A DNA stretch of 64,000 bases. It comes from Bacteroidota bacterium (GTDB lineage: Bacteria; Bacteroidota; Bacteroidia; Sphingobacteriales; Sphingobacteriaceae). The stretch is taken from positions 1-64,000 of the forward strand of contig JAMFRP010000013.1 of assembly GCA_026224775.1 (NCBI GenBank), given 5' to 3'. The position numbers were made by a program, and so were the translations under genes. Below the pieces are notes generated by a model. It saw nothing but the letters and a program-made list of their open reading frames with translations. It was not told the origin of the DNA and made no database searches. Positions 37,664 to 46,651 of the stretch are shown here, one piece after another (the stretch's first letter is position 1; the number at the start of each line of letters is the position of its first letter).

Positions 37664-38482
37664 ATGCAAGACCTAAGAAAACTAATTGAAGATGCCTGGG
37701 AAGACAGGTCTCTTTTACAAAATAACGATTACGCTACTGCTGTTGAAACTATAATTGAGCGCCTGAACAACGGCGAGATGCGCGTTGCTGAACCAAGCAT
37801 CGGCGGCCGCTGGCATGTAAATGAGTGGATAAAAAAAGCAGTTATTTTATATTTCCCAATCAGGAACATGGAAGAGATAAAGGTTGGCCCTTTTGTTTTC
37901 CATGATAAAATGAAACTAAAAACCGATTATAAAGAAAAAGGCGTTCGTGTGGTTCCACATGGTATTGCCCGTTACGGCGCTTATTTGGCTAAAGGTGTTA
38001 TCATGATGCCATCGTACGTAAACATTGGCGCTTATGTTGATGAAGGCACCATGGTTGATACCTGGGCTACGGTAGGTTCATGCGCGCAGATTGGCAAACA
38101 TTGTCACCTCAGTGGTGGTGTTGGTATTGGTGGCGTTTTAGAACCAGTACAAGCCGCACCGGTTATTATTGAAGATAACTGTTTTTTAGGCTCAAGAGCT
38201 ATTGTGGTTGAAGGTGTGCATCTGGAATCAGAAGTAGTATTGGGCGCTAACGTGGTATTAACTGCATCAACCAAAATTATTGATGTTACCCATGAAACAC
38301 CAATTGAATATAAAGGCATAGTGCCTGCAAGGTCGGTAGTGATACCGGGTTCATACGCTAAACAGTTCCCCGGCGGCGAATACCATGTGCCATGTGCCCT
38401 AATCATAGGCAAGCGCAAGGAATCAACCGACAAAAAAACATCATTAAATGATGCTTTGCGGGTGAATAATGTTGCGGTTTAG
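37664..38482 (+). CDS. dapD: Tetrahydrodipicolinate N-succinyltransferase
   Basis: A 272-residue enzyme with a helical N-terminus and a left-handed beta-helix of hexapeptide repeats: VRVVPHGIARYGAYLAKGVI, MMPSYVNIGAYVDEGTMVDT, WATVGSCAQIGKHCHLSGGV and VVLTASTKIID. It transfers succinyl from succinyl-CoA to tetrahydrodipicolinate in the succinylase branch of the lysine/diaminopimelate pathway. The length is that of standard DapD. Confidence 0.96.
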   Translation: MQDLRKLIEDAWEDRSLLQNNDYATAVETIIERLNNGEMRVAEPSIGGRWHVNEWIKKAVILYFPIRNMEEIKVGPFVFHDKMKLKTDYKEKGVRVVPHGIARYGAYLAKGVIMMPSYVNIGAYVDEGTMVDTWATVGSCAQIGKHCHLSGGVGIGGVLEPVQAAPVIIEDNCFLGSRAIVVEGVHLESEVVLGANVVLTASTKIIDVTHETPIEYKGIVPARSVVIPGSYAKQFPGGEYHVPCALIIGKRKESTDKKTSLNDALRVNNVAV

Positions 38483-38484
38483 TG

Positions 38485-38654
38485 AGTAGTTGATTAGGTT
38501 AGATTGAGTTAAGTGGTTGATTAGGTTGGATTGAGTTGAATCGTTAACTAAGTTAAGATTAAGTGAGTAATTAAAATATAGCACACACTTAATCAACCAT
38601 TCAACCTAATCAACCATTCAACCTAATCAACCAATTAACTTAATCAACCAATTA
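38485..38654. repeat. AT-rich degenerate repeat region with tandem units
   Basis: The left half repeats words like TTGATTAGGTTGGATTGAG; the right half carries the complementary words, including two tandem copies of ACCATTCAACCTAATCA. Similar words occur at 49087-49200 and 60440-60475. The halves could pair as an inverted repeat. The region ends at the start of the next gene. Confidence 0.7.
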
Positions 38655-39770
38655 ATGAAAATAGGATACGATGCCAAACGCGCTTTTTTAAACAATACCG
38701 GGCTGGGTAATTACAGCCGGTGGTTGGTTAAGGCGCTGGCGCAGTATCATCCTGAAAATACCTATTATCTGTATACTCCGAAGGTAAAACCAAATCCACG
38801 GCTTAATTTCCTGCAGCAATTCAACAATATTACAACGGTTACCCCTATTGGTAAGCTCATCAAATCGTGGTGGCGCAGTAAAGGTATTGTGGAGGATTTG
38901 CAACACGATCGTATCGATGTTTATCATGGGCTTAGTCACGAGTTGCCGATAGGTATTGGCGATAGTGGGATCAAATCCGTGGTTACAGTTCATGATCTCA
39001 TCTTCATGCGTTTCCCGGAGCAGTTTGGGCGTGTTAGTCGTACCATTTACCGCTTAAAGGTTGCCAAGGCCTGTGCCGTTGCAGGGAAGATCATCGCGAT
39101 CAGCAAAAAAACAAAAGACGATTTGGTTGAATTACTTAATGTGGATCCCACCAAGATTAAGGTAATTTACCAGGGCTGCGACCCGATTTTCAAGATCGAA
39201 CAATCTGCGGAGCAAAAAAAAGCAGTCGCCGAAAAATATAACTTGCCTGCCGATTTTATTTTAAGCGTTGGCACTATTGAAGAGCGTAAAAACTTATTGT
39301 TGCTTGTAAAAGCTTTGCCAACTATTGAGAATGAGATTCCTTTGGTTGTGGTGGGTAAGTCTACCAAATATTTAAAACTGGTTAAGGAATACCTATCAAC
39401 CAATAACCTGAGTAACCGGGTTATTTTTTTGCACGGTGTAGAGTTTGCCGATCTGCCTGCTATTTACCAGCTGGCTAAGGTCTTTGTTTATCCATCAAGA
39501 TATGAGGGTTTTGGCATCCCGGTTTTAGAGGCTATTACTTGCGGTACACCCGTTATCGCGGCTAAAGGGTCATGTTTGGAGGAAGCCGGGGGCGATAGCA
39601 GCGCGTATGTTGATCCGAATGATCCTATTGATTTGGCGGATAAACTTAACGCGGTGATAAGCAACGAACAGCTCAGAGAAAAAATGATTACCAAAGGCAA
39701 GGAATATTCCCTTAATTTTGAAGACGCTAAGCTGGCCAACCAGCTGATGCAATTATATAAAAGCTTATAA
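38655..39770 (+). CDS. GT4 glycosyltransferase, 371 aa
   Basis: A GT-B enzyme: MKIGYDAKRAFLNNTGLGNY, the acceptor-side VYHGLSHELPIGI, donor-side LSVGTIEERKNLLLLVKALP and the EX7E-containing YPSRYEGFGIPVLEAITCGT. This subgroup resembles mannosyltransferases of cell-surface polysaccharide synthesis. It is followed after one base by the threonylcarbamoyl-AMP synthase gene, an odd pairing of functions that probably reflects only shared transcription. Confidence 0.92.
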   Translation: MKIGYDAKRAFLNNTGLGNYSRWLVKALAQYHPENTYYLYTPKVKPNPRLNFLQQFNNITTVTPIGKLIKSWWRSKGIVEDLQHDRIDVYHGLSHELPIGIGDSGIKSVVTVHDLIFMRFPEQFGRVSRTIYRLKVAKACAVAGKIIAISKKTKDDLVELLNVDPTKIKVIYQGCDPIFKIEQSAEQKKAVAEKYNLPADFILSVGTIEERKNLLLLVKALPTIENEIPLVVVGKSTKYLKLVKEYLSTNNLSNRVIFLHGVEFADLPAIYQLAKVFVYPSRYEGFGIPVLEAITCGTPVIAAKGSCLEEAGGDSSAYVDPNDPIDLADKLNAVISNEQLREKMITKGKEYSLNFEDAKLANQLMQLYKSL

Positions 39771-39771
39771 C

Positions 39772-40338
39772 ATGCTTAAAGACGAAGTTGCCAAAGCATT
39801 TAAAATTATACAGGACGGCGGTATCATCCTCTATCCTACCGACACCATTTGGGGTATTGGCTGCGATGCCACCAATACCGAGGCCGTACAAAAGATCTAT
39901 CGCCTGAAACAACGCGATGAAGCCAAAAGTATGATCATTTTGTTAGATACAGATAACAAGCTGCAAAGCTACATTGCCGAGGTTCCGGATGTTGCTTATG
40001 ACCTGATTGAGTTTGCCGAAAATCCATTAACCCTGGTAATGCCGGGTGCTAAGAATATTTCGCCAGCTTTAATTAGCAGTGATGGCAGCGTTGGTATCCG
40101 GATAGTTAAACACCAGTTTTGTGAGCAGTTGATACAGCGGATGAAAAAGCCTTTGGTATCTACCTCAGCTAACATCAGCGGCAAGGCATCGCCACAATAT
40201 TTTTCGCAGATAGATCAGGAGATCATTGATGGGGTTGATTATGTAGTGGATATTGACCAGCATAGCATGGAGATCAAAAACCCATCAACGATTATGCGGT
40301 TAGCGCCTAATGGTGGGTTTGAGTTTATAAGGAGATAA
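39772..40338 (+). CDS. L-threonylcarbamoyladenylate synthase
   Basis: A 188-residue YrdC/Sua5-family protein. It shows GGIILYPTDTIWGIGCDATN, KIYRLKQRDEAKSMIIL (the KR-x-K/S nucleotide and substrate region) and PLVSTSANISGKASPQ. It makes threonylcarbamoyl-AMP from threonine, bicarbonate and ATP for the t6A37 modification of tRNAs. It has the short form without the Sua5 C-terminal domain. Confidence 0.94.
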   Translation: MLKDEVAKAFKIIQDGGIILYPTDTIWGIGCDATNTEAVQKIYRLKQRDEAKSMIILLDTDNKLQSYIAEVPDVAYDLIEFAENPLTLVMPGAKNISPALISSDGSVGIRIVKHQFCEQLIQRMKKPLVSTSANISGKASPQYFSQIDQEIIDGVDYVVDIDQHSMEIKNPSTIMRLAPNGGFEFIRR

Positions 40339-40354
40339 GCCTCATCTTTTTGAT

Positions 40355-40435
40355 TGTCATTGCGAGGAACGAAGCAATCGCACGTAGAAAAGCGGTCTTG
40401 CAAAGTTCGCGATTGCTTCGTTCCTCGCAATGACA
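40355..40435. repeat. Palindromic intergenic repeat, family B
   Basis: Arms TTGTCATTGCGAGGAACGAA... and its mirror, with a core of about 25 bases. It lies just after the threonylcarbamoyl-AMP synthase gene. Confidence 0.9.
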
Positions 40436-40510
40436 TAGTTGTTAGCATGCCGTAAAGTCCTGCCCTCATGCTTCACCTATACTCAGCATAACACCCTTAA
40501 AATATTTTGC

Positions 40511-40518
40511 TAATTTTG
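40511..40518 (+). promoter_or_regulatory. -7 promoter element for the CCA-adding enzyme gene
   Basis: TAATTTTG matches TAnnTTTG exactly and ends 10 bases before the ATG at 40528. No good -33 TTTG is seen at the proper distance. Its place supports the later ATG, because a start at 40507 would lie before the promoter. Confidence 0.45.
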
Positions 40519-40527
40519 CTTCATTAC

Positions 40528-41937
40528 ATGAAACAGCACCTCCACCACCCGGTATTCAAAATCATATCAAAAATAGCAGGCGAAACTAATTTACAGGCTT
40601 ATGCTATTGGTGGATTTGTACGCGATATTTTTTTGAAACGCCCATCAAAAGATATTGATATTGTGGTGATTGGCAACGGCATTGACTTTGCCGAAAAGGT
40701 TGCTAAACAACTAAAAGTAAAACTTGCCGTATTTAAAAACTTCGGCACCGCGCAATTGAAATACCAGGACCTTGAAATTGAGTTTGTGGGCGCCCGTAAG
40801 GAATCCTACCGTTTAGATTCAAGAAAACCTTTGGTGGAGAATGGCACTTTGGAAGATGACCAGAAACGCCGTGATTTTACCATAAACGCTTTGGCTATTT
40901 CGCTTCACCCGGATACTTATGGCGAATTACTTGATCCGTTTGGCGGGATGGCTGATATGGAGCAGAAATTGATACGCACGCCTTTAAATCCGGTGGAAAC
41001 TTTTTCGGATGATCCACTGCGGATGATGCGGGCTATTCGCTTTGCATCGCAGCTGAATTTCAGGATTGACGATATTGCGGTGGCGGCGATCAAGGCCAAT
41101 ACCGACCGGATCAGCATTTTATCGCAGGAACGGGTTACGGATGAGTTGAATAAGATTATTTTATCGCCTGTGCCGTCTATCGGTTTTAATTATTTGTTTG
41201 ATACCGGTTTGTTGCACAAGATCTTCCCACAAATGGTAACACTTTATGGGGTTGATTATATTGACGGTAAAGGCCATAAGGATAATTTTTATCATACCTT
41301 GCAAGTGTTGGATAACATTTGTACCACCACCGACGACCTTTGGCTGCGCTGGGCCGCCATATTGCACGATATTGCCAAACCAGCAACCAAGCGCTTTGAA
41401 CCAGGCCACGGCTGGACATTCCACGGTCACGAGGACAAAGGTGCACGCATGGTACCCAAGATATTCGCCCAGTTAAAATTACCGCTGAACGAAAAAATGA
41501 AGCAGGTGCAAAAACTGGTGCAATTGCACCTGAGACCGATAGTTTTGTCGCAATCTATCGTGACGGATTCGGCGGTGAGGCGTTTACTTTTTGAGGCAGG
41601 TGACGACATTGAGGGCCTAATGTTGTTGTGTAAAGCAGACATCACCACAAAAAATGAATATAAAGTAAAAAAATATCGCCAAAATTTCGACCTCGTTCAA
41701 CAAAAATTAAAAGATGTTGAGGAGCGCGATAATATGCGAAACTGGCAACCACCTATTACCGGATTAGATATTATGCAACTATTTGGTATAAAAGAAGGCC
41801 GGGAAGTGGGAATAATTAAAAATCAGATCCGCGAAGCCATCCTGGAGGGTGAGATTCCAAACTCGCGCAAGGAAGCAATTGAGTACACAATTTTAAAAGG
41901 TACAGAAATTGGCTTAAAAGTTGTGGCAAGGATTTAA
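40528..41937 (+). CDS. cca: CCA tRNA nucleotidyltransferase with HD domain
   Basis: A 469-residue class II nucleotidyltransferase. The catalytic head has AIGGFVRDIFLKRPSKDIDI and the carboxylates of DIDIVV, followed by RRDFTINALA and the ERVTDELNKI arm. A C-terminal HD phosphohydrolase domain is present (LRWAAILHDIAKP). It adds or repairs the 3' CCA of tRNAs. This chromosome region has no tRNA genes. ATG 40528 is chosen over an in-frame upstream start at 40507. Confidence 0.95.
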   Translation: MKQHLHHPVFKIISKIAGETNLQAYAIGGFVRDIFLKRPSKDIDIVVIGNGIDFAEKVAKQLKVKLAVFKNFGTAQLKYQDLEIEFVGARKESYRLDSRKPLVENGTLEDDQKRRDFTINALAISLHPDTYGELLDPFGGMADMEQKLIRTPLNPVETFSDDPLRMMRAIRFASQLNFRIDDIAVAAIKANTDRISILSQERVTDELNKIILSPVPSIGFNYLFDTGLLHKIFPQMVTLYGVDYIDGKGHKDNFYHTLQVLDNICTTTDDLWLRWAAILHDIAKPATKRFEPGHGWTFHGHEDKGARMVPKIFAQLKLPLNEKMKQVQKLVQLHLRPIVLSQSIVTDSAVRRLLFEAGDDIEGLMLLCKADITTKNEYKVKKYRQNFDLVQQKLKDVEERDNMRNWQPPITGLDIMQLFGIKEGREVGIIKNQIREAILEGEIPNSRKEAIEYTILKGTEIGLKVVARI

Positions 41938-42027
41938 TGAAATTTTGAAACGATATTTTTACAGTTCATATTTAAAAAACTGTACATATCAAATCAAAGT
42001 TCAGGGATCAGAATAAAATTAAAATAT

Positions 42028-42035
42028 TATTTTTG
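42028..42035 (+). promoter_or_regulatory. -7 promoter element before the pRiA4b-like gene
   Basis: TATTTTTG matches TAnnTTTG and ends 25 bases before the ATG at 42061. A clear -33 box is missing. Confidence 0.4.
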
Positions 42036-42060
42036 TTAGCTTAAAATCTACTATATAAAA

Positions 42061-42717
42061 ATGGCACTATACAGGTTCAGGGTTACTTTTGAAGACTACG
42101 ATGATGTAATGAGAGAGATTGATGTAAAATCAAATCAAACTTTCGAGGACCTTCATCGTGCTATTCACCAGTCAACAGGTTACAATCCCGAATATCCTTC
42201 GTCTTTCTACATCAGCAATGATCAATGGACAAAAGGCGAAGAGATCACCTATTTACCCAACCAACGCAGGATTGATCGCGGGGTATCGTTAATGGATAAA
42301 GTGAAGCTGAGTAGTTTTATTGATGATCCGCACCAAAAATTTTACTATACTTTTAATTTCGATCGCCCGTTTGATTTCCACGTGGAGCTGATGAAAATTA
42401 TACTGGAAGATGCTAAAGGTGTTACCTACCCTGCTGTTATTAAATCAGTTGGCGAGGCGCCTAAGCAATTCGGCAATGTAATTAATGTAGCTGCCATACC
42501 CCCAACTGAAGAAGAAGGTGATTTTGACTTTTTGCATGAAGAACTTGGCTTTAACCCCGAAGACGCGGACGAATTAACCGGCGTACTGGATACTGAAGAA
42601 GAAGCTGGCGAAGTTGGTATTCATGGTGCTGATGATGAAGAGGAAGAGGACGAATTTGGCAGCGAGTTTTCTGATAACGAAGGTTTCGACGACGAAAAAT
42701 CGCACGACGACTATTAA
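42061..42717 (+). CDS. pRiA4b ORF-3-like protein, 218 aa
   Basis: The N-terminal 140 residues match the plasmid pRiA4b ORF-3-like domain: YRFRVTFEDYDDVMREIDVK, FEDLHRAIHQSTGY and DKVKLSSFIDDPHQKFYYTF. The last 60 residues are very acidic (runs of Glu and Asp, for example DDEEEEDEFGSEF). The family was named after a plasmid and transposon passenger gene, but chromosomal copies are frequent and no transposase is near. Function is unknown; the acidic tail suggests binding to basic partners. Confidence 0.85.
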   Translation: MALYRFRVTFEDYDDVMREIDVKSNQTFEDLHRAIHQSTGYNPEYPSSFYISNDQWTKGEEITYLPNQRRIDRGVSLMDKVKLSSFIDDPHQKFYYTFNFDRPFDFHVELMKIILEDAKGVTYPAVIKSVGEAPKQFGNVINVAAIPPTEEEGDFDFLHEELGFNPEDADELTGVLDTEEEAGEVGIHGADDEEEEDEFGSEFSDNEGFDDEKSHDDY

Positions 42718-42800
42718 TCTTTTGTTAATGGATCATAGCTGATGGTTCATGGTAGTATTTTTGCTGCGGTTATTTTGCCATAAACTATTAACCATCATCT

Positions 42801-43718
42801 ATGAACAACAACAAAACCCTCATCGTAATAGCCGGCCCTACCGCTGTTGGTAAAACGGCTATAGCCATACAAGTTGCCAAGCATTACAATACGGTTGTAT
42901 TATCTGCCGATTCGCGCCAGTTTTACCGCGAAATGAGTATTGGCACCGCTAAACCTGATGCGGATGAACTGGCGGCGGTTAAGCACCATTTTATTGATTC
43001 ACACTCCATACATGAAAATTTTAGCGTAGGCGATTTTGAAAAGCAGGCCTTGGCTTTGCTGGATGAATTATTTAAGGAGTATGACGCGGTTGTAATGGCT
43101 GGCGGTTCAGGCTTGTATATTAAGGCAGTTTGCGAGGGTTTTGATAACCTGCCGGTAGCTGACACCGGCATCAGAGATAAATTAAACAAGGACTTTATTA
43201 AGTTTGGCATAAGGCATTTGCAGGAGCGATTGAAAGAAGTTGACCCTGACTATTATGAACAGGTGGATATACAAAACCCGCAGCGTTTAATAAGGGCGCT
43301 GGAAGTTTTTGAAACTACGGGTAAACCCATCTCCCATTACCGTAAGTCGACCGTTAATAAACGTCCATTTAACATCGTGAAGATCGGATTGAATTTACCG
43401 AGGGATATTTTGTACCAGCAAATCAATTACCGGGTTGATAAAATGCTTGAACTGGGTTTAATTGATGAAGTTAAATCGCTTATACCCCATCGCAATTTAA
43501 ATGCTTTGAATACGGTTGGATACAGCGAGCTTTTTGATCATTTTGATGGAAATACTGATCTGGAATCAGCTTTGGAGCTCATCAAACAAAACACCCGCCA
43601 TTTTGCCAAAAGGCAGTTAACCTGGTTCCGCAAGGACAAGGATATACACTGGCTGGAAGCTGATGGTGAGGATGTGGTGAATGATATTGTGAGGCACGCG
43701 GAATTGGTGGTTACCTGA
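42801..43718 (+). CDS. miaA: tRNA dimethylallyltransferase
   Basis: A 305-residue enzyme with the P-loop AGPTAVGKTA (residues 11-20), LSADSRQFYREMSIGTAKP, VMAGGSGLYIKAV, NPQRLIRALEV and the C-terminal RHFAKRQLTWFR. MiaA transfers a dimethylallyl group to A37 of tRNAs that read UNN codons. It is the second tRNA-modification gene in a 4-kb stretch, with the threonylcarbamoyl-AMP synthase and CCA enzyme. Confidence 0.97.
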   Translation: MNNNKTLIVIAGPTAVGKTAIAIQVAKHYNTVVLSADSRQFYREMSIGTAKPDADELAAVKHHFIDSHSIHENFSVGDFEKQALALLDELFKEYDAVVMAGGSGLYIKAVCEGFDNLPVADTGIRDKLNKDFIKFGIRHLQERLKEVDPDYYEQVDIQNPQRLIRALEVFETTGKPISHYRKSTVNKRPFNIVKIGLNLPRDILYQQINYRVDKMLELGLIDEVKSLIPHRNLNALNTVGYSELFDHFDGNTDLESALELIKQNTRHFAKRQLTWFRKDKDIHWLEADGEDVVNDIVRHAELVVT

Positions 43719-43728
43719 TTTTTCCCTT

Positions 43729-43814
43729 TGTCATGCTGAGGAACGAAGCATCTATCCGCTACTCTGCCAGCGGCAAGCTTATCGATAGATTCTTCACTGC
43801 GTTCAGAATGACAA
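43729..43814. repeat. Palindromic intergenic repeat, family C
   Basis: Arms TTGTCATGCTGAGGAACGAA and ...GTTCAGAATGACAA with the typical AGATTCTTC segment. It lies between miaA and the phospholipase gene. Related copies: 46448-46540, the array at 49841-50396 and 57419-57521. Confidence 0.85.
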
Positions 43815-43899
43815 GGAGGAGAAACATCCTATTCACAACCGTGTGTAATATTTCCATTTCCAAGCCCTAAAATCCATCAAATTTTCCTCACTTTTGTGT

Positions 43900-46434
43900 A
43901 TGGATACCCGCAGGGACTTTATAAAAAAGGCGGCGCTTTTGACCGGCGCGACAGGACTAACCACTATTTTACCACCGGCTATTCAGCGGGCTATGGCCAT
44001 TAACCCCATACCGGGCAGCACTTATATGGATGCCGAGCATGTGGTTATCCTGATGCAGGAAAACCGCTCGTTCGATCATATGTTTGGTACTTTGCGGGGC
44101 GTACGTGGTTATAATGACCCACGTGCAATTGATCTGCCAAATAAAAACAAAGTATGGCTGCAAAGCAATAATAAAGGCGAAACTTATGCGCCCTTCCATC
44201 TCGATATAAAAAACACCAAATCTACCTGGATGAATTCGCTGCCGCATACGTGGCAAAACCAGGTGGCCGCCCGTAACGATGGTAAGTTTGATAAATGGCT
44301 GGAATCAAAACGATCTGGTAATCCGGCTTATGCTGATATGCCTTTAACTTTAGGCCATCATAACCGGGATGATATTCCTTTTTATTATGCTTTGGCAGAT
44401 GCTTTTACAGTATGCGATCAAAACTTTTGTTCGTCGCTTACCGGTACCAGTCCTAATAGATTATTCTTTTGGTCGGGCACCATACGTGAGCAGCAAAATG
44501 AAGATTCCCGAGCTATGATTTGGAACGATGATGCTGATTTTGGTAGTTTAAAATGGACTACTTTTCCTGAGCGGTTAGAGAACAACGGCATCAGCTGGAA
44601 ATGTTACCAGAATGAAATTGGTATTGAAACCGGTTTAAGTGAGGAAGAATCGCAATGGCTATCGAATTTTACGGATAACCCACTGGAATACTTCGCGCAG
44701 TACAACATCTTCCTGAATAAAAAAAGAAACAGCTACGCAAAAAAACGCCAAGCGGAGCTAAGCACTGAAATCGAGACGATCAAACAAAAAATAGCGGGTT
44801 TGGCTGTCGGGGATGTGCAAGCCGCTCACCTGAAAGCCAAACTAAAAGCCAAACAGAATGACCTTGCTGATATAGAAAAAGAATTAGCGGCGATTAAACC
44901 GGGGGCATTTGAAAAGCTATCTCGAAGAGATAAAAACATCCACGAAAAAGCATTTATATCCAACCAAAAAGAGGCTGATTACCGTGAGCTAACCACGCTC
45001 ACTTATGATGACAATGGCACCAAACGCGAGGTTAAAGTACCAAAAGGCGATGTATTGAAGCAGTTTAGGGATGATGTGAATAATGGCAGTTTGCCAACCG
45101 TATCGTGGCTGGTAGCACCTGAGAATTTTTCGGACCACCCGAGCGCGCCGTGGTATGGTGCATGGTATGTATCGGAAGTAATGGATATATTGACCAGGAA
45201 TCCAGAGATTTGGAAAAAGACCATCTTCATTTTAAATTACGATGAGAATGATGGTTATTTTGACCATGTGCCACCGTTTGTAGCGCCGCATTCGCATAGG
45301 CCGGAGACTGGAAAAGTATCTGAAGGAATCGATACCCGGGTAGAATATGTTACACTGGAACAGGAACAAGCCAGAAATGGGTTTCCTGAACCAGACCTTG
45401 CCGAGAGCCCGATAGGTTTGGGGTATCGTGTGCCGCTTGTTATTGCTTCGCCGTGGAGCAGGGGTGGATTTGTTAACTCGGAAGTGTTCGACCATACTTC
45501 TACACTACAATTTCTGGAACATTTTTTAAGTAAGAAAACAGGCAAGCAGATCAAAGAAACTAACATCAGCGATTGGCGGCGTACCATTTGCGGGGATTTG
45601 ACCTCGGTATTTCACCAATATAATGGCGAGGAAATAAAAGAGCCCGAGTTTTTAGTTAGAGATACCGTTGTGGAAGATATACACAAGGCTAAGTTTAAGG
45701 GCTTGCCGAGTGATTTTAAGGTACTTACCGCGGAGGAAATAAAGCAGATTAATGATGATCCGGCATCATCGCCATATCTGCCTAAGCAGGAAACTGGCAT
45801 CAGGCCATCATGCGCGGTGAATTATCAATTACATGCTGATGGCAATTTGAATGAAGGCCGCTCAGCATTCAACATCACCTTTGCTGCCGGGAACCGCTTT
45901 TTTGGGGCGGATGCTTTGGGTGCGCCTTATAATGTGTATGCTCCGGGCAGATATTTACAGGAAGATGCCCGCAGCTGGGCCTATGCGGTTAAAGCGGGCG
46001 ACCATTTAACCGATAGCTGGCCCCTGCATAATTTTGAAGGCGGAAATTATCATTTGCGGGTATATGGGCCTAATGGCTTTTTCCGCGAGTTTGGTGGTAG
46101 TGCTGGTGACCCTGATGTTGCTTTGGTATTTGATTATCAGGCTACAAAAGACAAAAAACCTACCGGGGATGTTGCCATATCTTTCAGGAATATGGGTAAG
46201 CAAACCTGTCGCCTGCAATTGATTGATAATACCGGGCGGGAACCTGTTAAAACATTTCCATTAGCGGCAGGCGGTGCATTGAGCGGTGTAATTAAGCTGC
46301 AGAAAAGTTATGGCTGGTATGACTTCACCATAAAAAGTGAAGACTCCGATATTTACTTAAGGCGATTTGCCGGGCATGTGGAAACCGGCCAATCCAGTTT
46401 TAGCGACCCGGTGATGGGTAGGGTGAGCGTGTAG
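43900..46434 (+). CDS. Phospholipase C-type phosphoesterase, Tat-exported, 844 aa
   Basis: The N-terminus is a twin-arginine signal (TRRDFIKKAALLTGA). The catalytic domain has HVVILMQENRSFDHMFGTLR, GTSPNRLFFWSG and FDHVPPFVAPHSH, matching phosphocholine-type bacterial phospholipases C. The C-terminal 170 residues contain two beta-rich domains like those of these enzymes (for example GPNGFFREFGGSAGD). An insert at about residues 270-345 is lysine- and glutamate-rich and predicted as coiled coil. It probably cleaves phospholipids in the periplasm. ATG at 43900 is used over an upstream in-frame TTG. Confidence 0.92.
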   Translation: MDTRRDFIKKAALLTGATGLTTILPPAIQRAMAINPIPGSTYMDAEHVVILMQENRSFDHMFGTLRGVRGYNDPRAIDLPNKNKVWLQSNNKGETYAPFHLDIKNTKSTWMNSLPHTWQNQVAARNDGKFDKWLESKRSGNPAYADMPLTLGHHNRDDIPFYYALADAFTVCDQNFCSSLTGTSPNRLFFWSGTIREQQNEDSRAMIWNDDADFGSLKWTTFPERLENNGISWKCYQNEIGIETGLSEEESQWLSNFTDNPLEYFAQYNIFLNKKRNSYAKKRQAELSTEIETIKQKIAGLAVGDVQAAHLKAKLKAKQNDLADIEKELAAIKPGAFEKLSRRDKNIHEKAFISNQKEADYRELTTLTYDDNGTKREVKVPKGDVLKQFRDDVNNGSLPTVSWLVAPENFSDHPSAPWYGAWYVSEVMDILTRNPEIWKKTIFILNYDENDGYFDHVPPFVAPHSHRPETGKVSEGIDTRVEYVTLEQEQARNGFPEPDLAESPIGLGYRVPLVIASPWSRGGFVNSEVFDHTSTLQFLEHFLSKKTGKQIKETNISDWRRTICGDLTSVFHQYNGEEIKEPEFLVRDTVVEDIHKAKFKGLPSDFKVLTAEEIKQINDDPASSPYLPKQETGIRPSCAVNYQLHADGNLNEGRSAFNITFAAGNRFFGADALGAPYNVYAPGRYLQEDARSWAYAVKAGDHLTDSWPLHNFEGGNYHLRVYGPNGFFREFGGSAGDPDVALVFDYQATKDKKPTGDVAISFRNMGKQTCRLQLIDNTGREPVKTFPLAAGGALSGVIKLQKSYGWYDFTIKSEDSDIYLRRFAGHVETGQSSFSDPVMGRVSV

Positions 46435-46447
46435 TTATTTTACCCTT

Positions 46448-46540
46448 GGTCATTTCGACCGAAGGGAGAAATCTTCTTCGACTTGTCATACGACTATGTA
46501 GGTTGTAGAAGATTTCTCCTCGTAGCTCGTCGAAATGACA
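46448..46540. repeat. Palindromic intergenic repeat, family C variant
   Basis: Arms starting GTCATTTCGACCGAAGGGAG and ending ...GTCGAAATGAC, with inner AGAAATCTTCTTCG and its mirror. A truncated family B copy follows at 46553. Confidence 0.8.
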
Positions 46541-46552
46541 ATCTTATTTATA

Positions 46553-46619
46553 AAAGCAATCGCGAATTATGCATTACGGTCTTACCTATGTGCGATTGCT
46601 TCGTTCCTCGCAATGACAT
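46553..46619. repeat. Palindromic intergenic repeat, family B (left arm truncated)
   Basis: The right arm (TGCGATTGCTTCGTTCCTCG onward) is complete, but the left arm keeps only AAAAGCAATCGCG. This shows decay of a formerly symmetric unit. Confidence 0.75.
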
Positions 46620-46651
46620 GGCGGAAAGAAAAGCAATGACAAAAGTTACAA

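Noticed and set aside
41161..41476. ORFs opposite and alongside the cca gene
   Set aside because: They overlap the HD domain coding sequence in other frames; the cca frame explains the conservation.
42061..42717. Transposon passenger gene
   Set aside because: The pRiA4b ORF-3-like name suggests a mobile origin, but there are no terminal repeats or transposase, and the gene lies between housekeeping genes.
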